The notes under the pieces are model-generated. The model was given only the letters and a program-made list of their open reading frames with translations. It was not told the origin of the DNA and ran no database searches. From positions 104,205-168,204 of the forward strand of contig JAAEMK010000889.1 in the NCBI GenBank assembly GCA_024225635.1: a stretch of 64,000 bases of DNA. The letters are read 5' to 3'. This document shows positions 1 to 8,392 of the stretch, in pieces. Position numbers and translations under genes: made by a program. This DNA is from Desulfobacteraceae bacterium. Its GTDB lineage: Bacteria; Desulfobacterota; Desulfobacteria; Desulfobacterales; Desulfobacteraceae. Within the stretch, counting starts at the first letter, position 1, and every line of letters begins with the position of its first letter.

Positions 1-437
1 CTGAGCACGATGATGCCCATGCCGCCGAGCCATTGGATAAAACTGCGCCAGAAAAGAAGGCTCTTTGAGAGCCCTTCGATATTGGTCAACACCGACGATC
101 CCGTGGTGGTAAAACCGGACACGGATTCAAACACGGCATCGGTGAACCCCGGCACCCCGTCCCCCAGATAGAAAGGAAAGGCCCCAAAAACGCCGATGGC
201 GGTCCAGGCAAGGGCGACTATGGCCATCCCCTCCCTTGGATTGATATAATCGATACTGGGCCGCCTGGAGCCGAAAAACAAAAGGACTCCCGCACCAACG
301 GTCAGCCCCATGGATTGAACCAGGGCAACCAGGCTCGAATCCTGATACCAGAGACTGCATATCAGGGGAAACACCATGGAGAGCCCCAGGAACGCAAGAA
401 GTATCCCCACCACATTGGCAACATAGGACCAGCGCAT
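1..437 (-). CDS. trkH: TrkH-type potassium uptake channel subunit, N-terminal part (truncated by window edge)
   Basis: About 145 codons from an ATG at 437 reading leftward off the window. The translation starts [20 protein letters not shown] and shows hydrophobic helices, then the segment [13 protein letters not shown], a TrkH/KtrB selectivity-filter-type loop (TTTGSS), followed by a further helix ending [10 protein letters not shown]. In this family TrkH is the inner-membrane K+-translocating subunit gated by cytosolic TrkA rings. Its ATG directly abuts the TAA of trkA (TAAATG), so the two are translated from one mRNA. Only the N-terminal third to quarter of the usual ~480 residues is visible. 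Confidence is high for the family. Confidence 0.88.
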   Translation of the reverse strand, partial: MRWSYVANVVGILLAFLGLSMVFPLICSLWYQDSSLVALVQSMGLTVGAGVLLFFGSRRPSIDYINPREGMAIVALAWTAIGVFGAFPFYLGDGVPGFTDAVFESVSGFTTTGSSVLTNIEGLSKSLLFWRSFIQWLGGMGIIVL

Positions 438-1802
438 TTAAAAGAACTCCAGTTTAACGGTGAGCAGTTTTTCAAGCTTCTTGACGGCCTGGCGCCGGGC
501 GAAGAGAATGATCCGGTCGTCGGGTTCCACCACACTCTCCCCCGTGGGAATGATGATCGCATCGTCCCTGATGATGCAGACAAGAAGGGCCCCCTTGGGA
601 AACGAAAGTTTTTTGAGTGGACGGCCGGTGATGTCCGAGGTCGCCAGGGCAACGGCCTCTATCACCTCCGCATCCTCCCCGAGCACGGTGACCGCGGAAA
701 GGATCTTTCCCTTTCGAATCTCCTGGAGAATGGAACTGATGGCCGAAAGCCTGGGGCTGACCATCTTATCGAGGCCGATGGTGGACATGAGCGGAAAATA
801 ACTGAACTTGCTTACCTTGGTGATGGTACTGCGGGCACCGAGTTTCTTGGCAAGCAGCGAGGTCAGAATGTTTGTCTCCTCATCATGGGTGAGGGTGACA
901 ACCACATCCGCATCCCCCACGTTCTCTTCCATGAGAAGCTTCTGGTCCGACCCGTCGCCGTGGAGCACAACGGTTTTATTCATGTCTTCGGCCAGCACGT
1001 TGCAGCGGTCAAGGTTGGATTCGATGATCTTTGTCTGAACCGACTCCCGCTCGAGGGCCTCTGCAAGCCGATGGCCTATACGCCCGCCCCCCACGATGAT
1101 CACCCGCTTCAAGGGACTTACGCTCTTATTAAAAAGCTTGACGGTTTCGGCAAGCCGCTTTTTTTCGCTGATAAAATAAACAAGATCCCCGGGCTCCAGA
1201 ACGTTGTCGCCCCTGGGAATTATCAGCTCATCCCCCCGGACCACGGCGGCGATCAAGGGTCTTGCCTGGCCGAACATGGCTGAGAAATCCGAAAGCCGGA
1301 CCCCCGCCATGGGGGACGCCTCGTCAAGCCGAAGTCCCACAAACTTGACCCGGCCCTCGGCAAACTCTCCCACATCCACGGCGCCCGGCACCCTCATGAG
1401 CCGCTGGATGGTCTTCACCACCTCTATTTCCGGGTTGATGACGGTATCGATATGGGGAGCCGCGATTTTAAAGTTTTCATGATAGTTATCAAATCCCGCG
1501 TCCCTTATCCGTGCCAGCTTCTTGGTGGTGGGAGAGAGCATATTCGCAACCAGGCAGGCAACAAGATTTGCCTCATCACTGTCTGTCACGGCCAACAAAA
1601 TCTCGGCCTCCTTGATGCCGGCTTCCTCCAGCACCTTGGGAGAGCTTCCCGAAGCCATGATCACCTGGACGTCCAGGTCATCCGACACCCGTCTTACCGC
1701 CGCGGGATTTTTGTCAATGACCACCACATCCTTATCTTCAGAGGCGAGACGGCTGGCAATATGATAGCCCACCTCTCCTGCCCCCACGATGATAATTCTC
1801 AA
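438..1802 (-). CDS. trkA: Trk system potassium uptake protein TrkA
   Basis: 454 aa, the normal length for a duplicated-RCK TrkA. The first Rossmann NAD-binding half begins at residue 1 (MRIIIVGAGEVG, with an acidic VVVID at the end of strand 2) and is followed by an RCK_C-type segment. The second half begins near residue 225 with VIIVGGGRIGHRLAEALE, again with its own C-terminal RCK_C-like domain. The protein is the cytosolic nucleotide-sensing gate of the Trk K+ transporter, and trkH follows immediately downstream. It is unrelated to the flagellar genes nearby. Upstream (1803-1940) there is a short gap to hicB with no clear promoter. Confidence 0.93.
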   Translation of the reverse strand: MRIIIVGAGEVGYHIASRLASEDKDVVVIDKNPAAVRRVSDDLDVQVIMASGSSPKVLEEAGIKEAEILLAVTDSDEANLVACLVANMLSPTTKKLARIRDAGFDNYHENFKIAAPHIDTVINPEIEVVKTIQRLMRVPGAVDVGEFAEGRVKFVGLRLDEASPMAGVRLSDFSAMFGQARPLIAAVVRGDELIIPRGDNVLEPGDLVYFISEKKRLAETVKLFNKSVSPLKRVIIVGGGRIGHRLAEALERESVQTKIIESNLDRCNVLAEDMNKTVVLHGDGSDQKLLMEENVGDADVVVTLTHDEETNILTSLLAKKLGARSTITKVSKFSYFPLMSTIGLDKMVSPRLSAISSILQEIRKGKILSAVTVLGEDAEVIEAVALATSDITGRPLKKLSFPKGALLVCIIRDDAIIIPTGESVVEPDDRIILFARRQAVKKLEKLLTVKLEFF

Positions 1803-1940
1803 AATTCAACTCCTGTCATAAAGTATTGGGATTGCCAAGGACTTACACCATGGCGTCCCCGGTGTCAATCCTTGGGAAGCTTTTGCCCCGCACCCGGGCA
1901 TCAGGAGATATCAACTTGAACGATTTGTTGTACACAGGGT

Positions 1941-2276
1941 TTAACGACTGAGCCTGTAACTGACCAATCTGTTAATGCTCACGCCGGACTCTGCCGCCTG
2001 AATAGCGATGCTGCGATGAACTTCCGGGGGAACGCGAACCGTAAATTTGCCGCTATAGTTTTTAACAGCAATTGGTTGTGGAACATCCTCGCCATTTTCT
2101 TTCATGTCTTCAACGACTTCAGCCACAAGATTGCGTATTCCCTTTAAAGCTGATTCCGGAGTGTCGGAAAGCCAGCTCAAGCTATGAAATTCCGCGCAGA
2201 GCCCCACATATTCTTTGTCATCTTCCGACCAGGAGACCCGGTATGTATAGTGATCATCTTTTAGTGGCATTTTCAA
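1941..2276 (-). CDS. hicB: HicB family antitoxin
   Basis: 111 aa. The N-terminal half (YRVSWSEDDKEYVGLCAEFHSL, split here by family expectation into a partial RNase-H-like fold) has the HicB pattern of a short beta strand, D/E-rich turn and a G-L-C/x-E-F motif. The C-terminal half (GKFTVRVPPEVHRSIAIQAA, then SGVSINRLV) looks like a ribbon-helix-helix DNA-binding domain. HicB antitoxins neutralise HicA and repress the operon. The gene overlaps hicA by 23 bp, as expected for a translationally coupled pair in hicA-hicB order. Confidence 0.88.
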   Translation of the reverse strand: MKMPLKDDHYTYRVSWSEDDKEYVGLCAEFHSLSWLSDTPESALKGIRNLVAEVVEDMKENGEDVPQPIAVKNYSGKFTVRVPPEVHRSIAIQAAESGVSINRLVSYRLSR

Positions 2277-2514
2277 CCTCCAATCTTTCTATGGCTTTAA
2301 GCACCTGCTTCACCTGGTAAGCTTTGGCTTTCCCTTTATGATTTTGAATATTAACCCGCGGATCACCCTGCCAAGGCGTTTTATAAACCCGATGACTACT
2401 GCCGGACTGCCTCGCCATGCCGAAATAATAATCGCAAACTTTGCACAGCTCTAAGAATCGAACATTTGCAGGATTTTGTTTCAGCTGCTTTAAAATATCT
2501 TCAATTTGCCCCAT
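2254..2514 (-). CDS. hicA: HicA-like mRNA interferase toxin
   Basis: 86 aa. The core SGSSHRVYKTP followed by PRVNIQNHKGKAKAYQVKQV matches the small dsRBD-like HicA fold, in which the His after the G-S-S/H stretch is the catalytic residue and the lysine-rich segment binds RNA. HicA toxins cleave mRNA in the cytoplasm and are held inactive by HicB, encoded immediately downstream with a 23-bp overlap. It is slightly longer at the N-terminus than the shortest HicA proteins (~60 aa). The His is present, so the toxin is probably active. Confidence 0.82.
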   Translation of the reverse strand: MGQIEDILKQLKQNPANVRFLELCKVCDYYFGMARQSGSSHRVYKTPWQGDPRVNIQNHKGKAKAYQVKQVLKAIERLEVENATKR

Positions 2515-2520
2515 ACAAAT

Positions 2521-2548
2521 ATAATATCACTATTGATACCAATGTCAA
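2521..2548 (-). promoter_or_regulatory. sigma-70 type promoter of hicAB with overlapping inverted repeat
   Basis: On the minus strand TTGACA (2543-2548) and TATTAT (2521-2526) are separated by 16 bp, just upstream of the hicA ATG at 2514. An inverted repeat TATCA-CTAT-TGATA (2525-2538) lies across the spacer and -10 region, where a HicB ribbon-helix-helix autorepressor would be expected to bind. The promoter match is seen in the sequence; the operator role is inferred. Confidence 0.6.
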
Positions 2549-2648
2549 TTTTTGATGGTTGTTTATAAATAAAAAAAAATGCCATAACCATGAGTCTTCC
2601 TTTCATAGTTATGGCATCCATATGGAACATATTCTACCGGAACAGGTA

Positions 2649-3596
2649 TCAGACCAGCTGTTTTTCAACCGCCTCCCGATTTTCAATCGGTTCCAATTTT
2701 TCAACCGGTTTTCGCTTTTTAACCGTACGGGGAATGTCATCCCCGTTAAAGCCTTCTTCCTCACCCTGCACTTCAAACTTCTGGCGAATTTTCTCAAGGG
2801 AGATCAGCTCACCTTTTCGGGCGGAGGGGGTGAGAAATGATTTCAGCTTGCGCTCAAGCATCCTGGGATGAAGATCCCCTGCAATGGCGATCACCCCTTC
2901 GGTGATAATCTTCTGGAGCATGAGTTCCTGAACGGTTCTCTCCCTGATGTTGGCAAGAAACGGCAGGAAAATAAAGTTAGCCAGGACAATTCCGTAGAGG
3001 GTGGATGTAAGGGCAATGGGAACGGTTGACATGATCACGGCGGAATCGCCGACACCGGCCAGCATGCCGATCAACCCCACAACACTTCCCACAAGCCCGA
3101 AGGCGGGAGCCACATCTGCCATGGTCTTGAGGACCCTGCCGGTCTCATCCCGGCGCATCCGGAAAAAATACATCTCAGCGTTGAGGACCTCCCGTAACTG
3201 GGCCTGGTTATACCCATCCACCATAAAACCGATGGCCTGGCGCAGAAAAACAATCGTGGTCTCCTCCTCATCCCGCTGAAGAGATAAAATCCCCTTCAAC
3301 CTGCGCTTAACAGATAGATCCACCAGGATTTCAACAATGTCGTCCGGGGTTTTAAGCTCCTTGCCATAGGAGGTGAACAAGACCTTGATAAGAATCGTCA
3401 GACGCTCCATCCTGTAACTGAGAAGCGTTGCCCCAAGGGTCCCGCCCAAAACAATAATAAAACCCGACAAATTCAGATAAAGCCCTATATGGCCGTGAAT
3501 GATAAAGCCCATACAAAAAAGTGCGATGCAAAACATCAACCCGATGATATTTTTCTTACCGTGGGCCCAAAGAGACCGTGCTTTATGATTATCCAT
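2649..3596 (-). CDS. motA: Flagellar motor stator protein MotA (MotA/TolQ/ExbB family)
   Basis: 315 aa from the ATG at 3596, chosen because it overlaps the motB stop (ATGGATAA) as in coupled operons; an in-frame ATG at 3638 would add 14 unlikely residues. Two N-terminal helices (IIGLMFCIALFCMGFIIHGH and the following hydrophobic stretch with GG) are followed by a cytoplasmic loop, then two further helices in the MotA/ExbB core (VAPAFGLVGSVVGLIGML and IALTSTLYGIVLANFIFLPF). MotA with MotB forms the inner-membrane ion channel that drives flagellar rotation. The charged tail is rich in Lys/Arg/Glu. The ion used (H+ or Na+) cannot be decided from sequence alone. Confidence 0.9.
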   Translation of the reverse strand: MDNHKARSLWAHGKKNIIGLMFCIALFCMGFIIHGHIGLYLNLSGFIIVLGGTLGATLLSYRMERLTILIKVLFTSYGKELKTPDDIVEILVDLSVKRRLKGILSLQRDEEETTIVFLRQAIGFMVDGYNQAQLREVLNAEMYFFRMRRDETGRVLKTMADVAPAFGLVGSVVGLIGMLAGVGDSAVIMSTVPIALTSTLYGIVLANFIFLPFLANIRERTVQELMLQKIITEGVIAIAGDLHPRMLERKLKSFLTPSARKGELISLEKIRQKFEVQGEEEGFNGDDIPRTVKKRKPVEKLEPIENREAVEKQLV

Positions 3597-4404
3597 TATT
3601 GACCGTCCTGTTTTTTGATTGAGACCCAACGCCGGCAACCGGATCTACATAGGGTCTTTCTTTCATTAAAATAATCTCCACCCTTCGGTTGAGGGAACGA
3701 TTGCGAGCGGTGTTATTTGGCACCAGGGGCTGAAGCGAGGCATGCCCGGACACGAAGAACCGATCCTCAGCCACCCCCACGTCTTTGATCAAATACCTTG
3801 CAACCCTGCACGCCCTTGCCGTTGAAAGCTCCCAGTTTGAAGAATAAAGCTCCGAATGGTTGGGCATGCTGTCGGTATGGCCGATCACATTGACAATGAA
3901 TGAATTTTCCTGGAGAATCTTCCCGATCTGGTTGAGCCGCCACCGGGCTTCGGGTTTGAGATCGGCCTTCCCCACGTCAAAGAACAGGTCTCCGGCAAGG
4001 GAGATCCTGACCGCCCTGTCCTCGACAAGGTCCACCTTGGCGCCTTCCACAAACTCATCCAGGACGGCCTGGCGTGTCTGGTTGAAAATCTCAGATGGCT
4101 TGTCATGGAGATTCACCTCAACGATTTCCCCGGAATCCGGTTCGGAAACGGTGTTGGCGCCGGGGCCGGGCCCGAACCTGAGCTCCCTGCTTCCTGCCTG
4201 GTAGACATAGAGAATCACAAAAAATATAAACATGGTCATCATGAGATCCGACCAGGACACAGACCAGAGATGGCTCTTGTCCCGGTCTGAATAGGTCAGC
4301 AGATCTACTGAAAATGGATCCAAGCTCTGTTCGGAAAACGACTGAGAAGCCCCTTTCTCCAGAGCAGCGCCTGCTTTTTTTACCGTGTGTCTCATTTTTT
4401 CCAT
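3589..4404 (-). CDS. motB: Flagellar motor stator protein MotB (OmpA-like)
   Basis: 271 aa from the ATG at 4404, which follows GGAGGAAGG; an ATG at 4395 is an alternative start. The single transmembrane helix LMMTMFIFFVILYVYQAG is preceded by SWSD, placing the ion-binding aspartate where MotB needs it. The periplasmic half carries an OmpA/MotB peptidoglycan-binding domain (VIGHTDSMPN; then STARACRVARYLI; FFVSGHASLQPL; NRSLNRRVEI), which anchors the stator to the cell wall. It lies upstream of motA and overlaps it by 8 bp; the more familiar order is motA-motB. A sigma-54-type site lies about 155 bp upstream. Confidence 0.92.
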   Translation of the reverse strand: MEKMRHTVKKAGAALEKGASQSFSEQSLDPFSVDLLTYSDRDKSHLWSVSWSDLMMTMFIFFVILYVYQAGSRELRFGPGPGANTVSEPDSGEIVEVNLHDKPSEIFNQTRQAVLDEFVEGAKVDLVEDRAVRISLAGDLFFDVGKADLKPEARWRLNQIGKILQENSFIVNVIGHTDSMPNHSELYSSNWELSTARACRVARYLIKDVGVAEDRFFVSGHASLQPLVPNNTARNRSLNRRVEIILMKERPYVDPVAGVGSQSKNRTVNNG

Positions 4405-4462
4405 CCTTCCTCCACCCCCCCAAAAAAATTGACAAAAACCGCCAACATCGGAAATACATTTA

Positions 4463-4490
4463 ACATCGACAGCCACGGGTTTCCCCTTTA
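4463..4490 (-). promoter_or_regulatory. Weak sigma-28-like promoter candidate upstream of motB
   Basis: On the minus strand TAAAGGGG (4483-4490), a 12-bp spacer and GTCGATGT (4463-4470) resemble the FliA consensus TAAAGTTT-N11-GCCGATAA at 5/8 and 5/8 positions. The spacer is one base long. Stator genes are often FliA-dependent, but the sigma-54 match further upstream is better, so this is only a candidate. Confidence 0.3.
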
Positions 4491-4560
4491 GCATTCGAGC
4501 GATATAGCCCGGAACAAACCGTTGCAGTCCCCCGCCTTATCACCCCATGGGGGACATACA

Positions 4561-4576
4561 AGCAACAACCGTTCCA
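4561..4576 (-). promoter_or_regulatory. sigma-54 promoter upstream of motB-motA
   Basis: The minus-strand sequence TGGAACGGTTGTTGCT differs from the RpoN consensus TGGCAC-N5-TTGCW at one position (A for C), with the obligatory GG and GC dinucleotides 10 bp apart. It closely resembles the sites before fliK and flgN in this window. The distance from the -12 element to the motB ATG is about 155 bp. Confidence 0.65.
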
Positions 4577-5434
4577 AATAAACTACAATGTCATTCTTTT
4601 ATTAACACCAGCCTGCCCCATATTTTTTGGGGCAAACAGACCTGCGTCACCGATAACTGTAAAATTCATGTGCTTTTCAGAAAGCACCCATCTTTCCCCC
4701 TCATTTTTTTTTATTTAAACATTTCATTTTAACACTCAAATTTCCGATGATACTTTTTGCAGAAGCCAACATATATAAAGGAGATGGCATAAATTTCACC
4801 GACACGTTCAAATCGGTTCTTTGATGGTCTTCGCTCATTCCCTACGGTTAAACCGGGAACGTTCCAGGCAAGAACTTGCATCCCCCCCCCCGATCAAAGC
4901 AAAGGAGAGGAGCCAGAGCCACTTGTACCGAGAACATAAAATGCCTCCACCTCACAAATTGGAATATTTATTGCAATATTTGATCTTATATTACATTTAA
5001 TCTATAAAAAGAGGCAAAAAAAGATACAAACACAACGAAAAAGGAAAAAAACGTTATTTTTTTGACATTATGTTTAACAACCGCCAAATTATTGACCAGA
5101 TAGAAGGACTGTTTCCCGGCAGGTCATCTGTCACTGGAATTTTCAACGAATGAGGGACCTCATGATCCGATCGATTCACACAACCAGATTGATCATGAAT
5201 GGCCACTTTACCCCCATGACACGGGGGGCAGGCCGCATGTTCGACCAAAAAACATTGTATTTCCCTACACTTGACACTACTATGAGTTCGGTAGCATCAA
5301 CTATAAACTCGTTAGACAAAAGACCGTCTTGTTTTTAGATCAATCCATGGCTGATCAGAAAGGTTATTAGGCTCAAAAAAAATGAAATGCCAAAGTATCA
5401 GCCACCTTAACCAAAGTTCCCTGGAGATATCACC
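4577..5434. other. Long intergenic region between the divergent motB and maf genes
   Basis: About 860 bp without a convincing gene; the only open frames are short, low-complexity and lack a ribosome-binding site. It is A/T-rich, especially 4960-5090. Visible structures are a hairpin with 7-bp arms TGCCCCA/TGGGGCA (4614-4634), a hairpin GTGCTTT/AAAGCAC (4670-4687) followed by a T-rich stretch, and a C10 homopolymer near 4882. No tRNA or IS element was recognised. It may hold the maf-operon promoter. Confidence 0.5.
4960..4975 (+). promoter_or_regulatory. Possible sigma-54 promoter for the maf glycosylation operon
   Basis: TGGAATATTTATTGCA keeps the GG-N10-GC spacing and the TTGCA -12 element but has two mismatches in the -24 box (TGGAAT for TGGCAC). 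It points toward maf, whose ATG is about 460 bp downstream. The region is very A/T-rich, so a chance match is possible. Confidence 0.35.
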
Positions 5435-8320
5435 ATGCATCCCGAGCTTACAGACTTTTTTACCACAAACCTTGAACTGCTAAAAAAACATCACCCCAAG
5501 GTATGGGAACAGATGACAGAAAATCCGCCGGAACCATTGGGTTCCATTTCCTACGCCCCCAACGGCAGCCCCAACCTTACGGTGACCAATAGTCAAGGCA
5601 CGGCAGTCACGTTACACGATGAAACAACACCGGACATGGAAGCAGCGGTTTTTCTGAAAAAAATACGGGAAAACCACACTGGTTTTGCAGCTATCCTTGG
5701 CATGGGACTTGGGTATGCAACTTTGGATATATTAAAAAATCGCCCCAATCTCCAGTATCTGGCCATTTTCGAACTGGAACCGGGTATTTTTTTCCAAGCA
5801 TTGAAACATATGGATCTTTCCCCGATATTGACCGAGCCCCGGATACTCCTGCGCATTGGCTCGGAAGTCCCAATACATGAGGCTATTGCAACGGCCCACC
5901 GTACCCTTCAGCTCGAAGATGCGGAAGTCTTCCATCACAGTCCCTCCTTCCAATTCAATCCAACAGGATATCATCAACTGAAAGATGACCTTTATTCCCA
6001 TCTGAACACCCTTAACGTTGGAGGAGCAACCACCCGGGCATATGGCAAAGATTTTTTCAACAACCGATTCAAACACATCACCACCATCCATCACCATCTC
6101 CTGCTTGAGCAGATGCAGGACAAGTTTGCAGGTGTACCCGCGATCCTTGTGGCGGGCGGTCCTTCCCTTGACAAAAACATCCATCTGCTGCCCCAAATTC
6201 AGGAGAAGGCTGTCATTATTGCAGTTGACACTGTACTCCCGACCCTTTTAAAGCATGGAGTCCACCCCCATTTCCTGACATCTATCGACCCGTCCAACCT
6301 AACCTATGAAAAATTTGCAGATGTGATACCAAAGGCAAAAGACATCGCCCTCATATGCTCATCCTGGGTCAACCCCCTCACGCCAAAGGCGTTTCCGGCG
6401 GACCAGACATTCTGGACCTTTACGAAGACCCCCGTAGAGGCATGGGTCAACTCTCTGCTTGAAGGAAAGATCTCAACCGGGGGGTCCAGTACGGTTGCAC
6501 ACTTGAATCTCATTTCCGCCGACATGCTCGGCTGTGACCCTATCATCTTTATGGGCCAGGACCTTGCTTATTCAGGTTCGGCGACCCATGCCACAGATGC
6601 CGTACTCCACGGCTCGGCCCCCACGAAAAGAATAAAAGGCAATGAAGAGGGAACAACCGTCATGGGCACTGACGGAAAGATCCTACGCACAAACCGGTCT
6701 TTTTTGAGTATGAAGAAGCATTTTGAAGCAGCAATCGCCAGTTCCGGCAAAACTCACATAAATGCAACCGAGGGCGGAGCGCATATTGAAGGAACCGAAA
6801 TTCTTGCCCTGCAAGAGGTCATAGACACACACTGCACAGCACAGGTCGACACCACCCGACGCCTCAAAAAATATTATACTGATATCAAGCCCCCCTCCTC
6901 CCAAAAGCTGCTTGTTGAATTCAACAGCATACATTCGAAAACCATGAAATTAAACAGAGTTATCGAAAAAGCCGACAAGCTTAGCAGCTCTTTGCTAAAG
7001 AAGGTGGCAAAACTGCAAAATTCAGGGCCAGGCATCAAATCTTTCAGCATGCTTCCCCGTCAAATTCAGCAACAAATCCATACAGTCGACCATCTACACG
7101 GAACTCTTGATAACGCTCTGGATGTATGGACAATTGTCGAAGAAATTACCATGGAGGGATTAAAACAGAGTGAGCGCCAACGGCAAGAGATTGCCACACT
7201 CCAAAATGATCCGAACAATTATAGCCTGTGGCTCACAAAAAATCTCAACCGCTTAATTGACATAAACAAAATAAGAAAAGAGACACTGAGCTTATTAGCA
7301 GGCAACCTGAAAATGGTCACCTCTTTCCACAAGGAAGAAAGCACTCTTTTAAAAAAAATAGAAAAGAATCTTCTGAAAAAAGAAAACAACTTGGAGCTTG
7401 TCCGGCTCTATATGGGTTCTAAGGACTATTATCTAGCCAAACAGGTCGTTGAAAGACTCCGCGAAGCCATACCGAAATCAGGAGAAGTTTTTTTCCACCT
7501 TGGCTGCATAGCCGCACAATTTGCAGATCATGAAAAAGCGGCAGAGTATTTCCGAATAAGTGAAGAACTGGACTCGAGGTTCACCAGTGAAATTACCGAT
7601 TATTTGCATGGCCTCGCGGATGAACTTATGTCCTTTGCTGCGTATTTCAATATCGTGCCAGGTTATCAAGCGAGTGAAAAACACATGCTTCTCAAGGGGC
7701 TAAGATATTGTCCGACCCACAAAAAACTCAGCATCGGATTGAAAAACATTTGCAAAAAAGAGTTGAAAGAAATCAAGTCAGCCCTGAATGCAAACAATTA
7801 TCAAAAAGCAGCCCCTTTGATCAACGAATGGTATCAGACCATTATCAAGCCGGACCATTCAACGAGCAGCTTGCCGGCAGAACTCATGGGTGAGATATTC
7901 TTGAATCATGGAAAACTTCAGTTAGCAGACAACAACTTTCCTGAAGCTCTTGCAAGTTTGAAGAAGGCCATGAGCCATTCCCCCCTTGACCATGACATTC
8001 ATTCGATCACCATCGAAACGCTGTTTGCCAAAGGGGATTTCGATGAAGGGATTGAAATGCTTAACAAAGCAATTTCAATGGACAATAACTTCGCATTCTA
8101 TTGGGAAACAATCGGTGACAGCTTACAGGCAGACGGACAAAAGGAAGATGCAATCCTCGCTTATGAACGTTGTTTCATACATCTTCCTGACAATATCCAC
8201 ATACTCAAAAAGATGGGAGACTGCTACATGGCCACAAATCAACTGGAGGCGGCCAAGGCGGCCTACCAACAGCTGAAAACTGAATTAGAAAAAGGTAACT
8301 CAGCAAGGCCGAACTTGTGA
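5435..8320 (+). CDS. maf: Motility accessory factor (Maf) flagellin glycosyltransferase with C-terminal TPR region
   Basis: 961 aa. Residues ~220-460 form the Maf/DUF115 (MptE-like) core: VPAILVAGGPSLDKNI, VIIAVDTVLPTLLKHG, PHFLTSIDP and later FMGQDLAYSG. This core is found in enzymes that transfer pseudaminic or legionaminic acid onto Ser/Thr of flagellin in the cytoplasm. The N-terminal ~200 residues match Maf N-terminal domains. Residues ~650-960 are helical repeats of TPR type (e.g. GEVFFHLGCIAAQFADHEKA, then NFPEALASLKKAM, AFYWETIGDSLQADGQ), so the protein is longer than most Mafs (~600-700 aa). It is the first gene of a co-directional run of nonulosonic-acid genes and the only glycosyltransferase recognised in the island. 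The sugar donor is inferred from the neighbours. Confidence 0.88.
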   Translation: MHPELTDFFTTNLELLKKHHPKVWEQMTENPPEPLGSISYAPNGSPNLTVTNSQGTAVTLHDETTPDMEAAVFLKKIRENHTGFAAILGMGLGYATLDILKNRPNLQYLAIFELEPGIFFQALKHMDLSPILTEPRILLRIGSEVPIHEAIATAHRTLQLEDAEVFHHSPSFQFNPTGYHQLKDDLYSHLNTLNVGGATTRAYGKDFFNNRFKHITTIHHHLLLEQMQDKFAGVPAILVAGGPSLDKNIHLLPQIQEKAVIIAVDTVLPTLLKHGVHPHFLTSIDPSNLTYEKFADVIPKAKDIALICSSWVNPLTPKAFPADQTFWTFTKTPVEAWVNSLLEGKISTGGSSTVAHLNLISADMLGCDPIIFMGQDLAYSGSATHATDAVLHGSAPTKRIKGNEEGTTVMGTDGKILRTNRSFLSMKKHFEAAIASSGKTHINATEGGAHIEGTEILALQEVIDTHCTAQVDTTRRLKKYYTDIKPPSSQKLLVEFNSIHSKTMKLNRVIEKADKLSSSLLKKVAKLQNSGPGIKSFSMLPRQIQQQIHTVDHLHGTLDNALDVWTIVEEITMEGLKQSERQRQEIATLQNDPNNYSLWLTKNLNRLIDINKIRKETLSLLAGNLKMVTSFHKEESTLLKKIEKNLLKKENNLELVRLYMGSKDYYLAKQVVERLREAIPKSGEVFFHLGCIAAQFADHEKAAEYFRISEELDSRFTSEITDYLHGLADELMSFAAYFNIVPGYQASEKHMLLKGLRYCPTHKKLSIGLKNICKKELKEIKSALNANNYQKAAPLINEWYQTIIKPDHSTSSLPAELMGEIFLNHGKLQLADNNFPEALASLKKAMSHSPLDHDIHSITIETLFAKGDFDEGIEMLNKAISMDNNFAFYWETIGDSLQADGQKEDAILAYERCFIHLPDNIHILKKMGDCYMATNQLEAAKAAYQQLKTELEKGNSARPNL

Positions 8321-8392
8321 CCAAACCCGATCTCTTTTATATGACGGGCCCAATACAATTCTTTAAAGAGGATTAAGATCAGGAGATACCAA

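Noticed and set aside
4547-4732. 61-residue frame in the motB-maf gap
   Set aside because: No ribosome-binding site, no family similarity, and it overlaps the sigma-54 promoter and hairpins.
4863-4880. CAGGCAAGAACTTGCA as a sigma-54 site
   Set aside because: The GG and GC are separated by 9 bp and not 10, which RpoN does not tolerate well.
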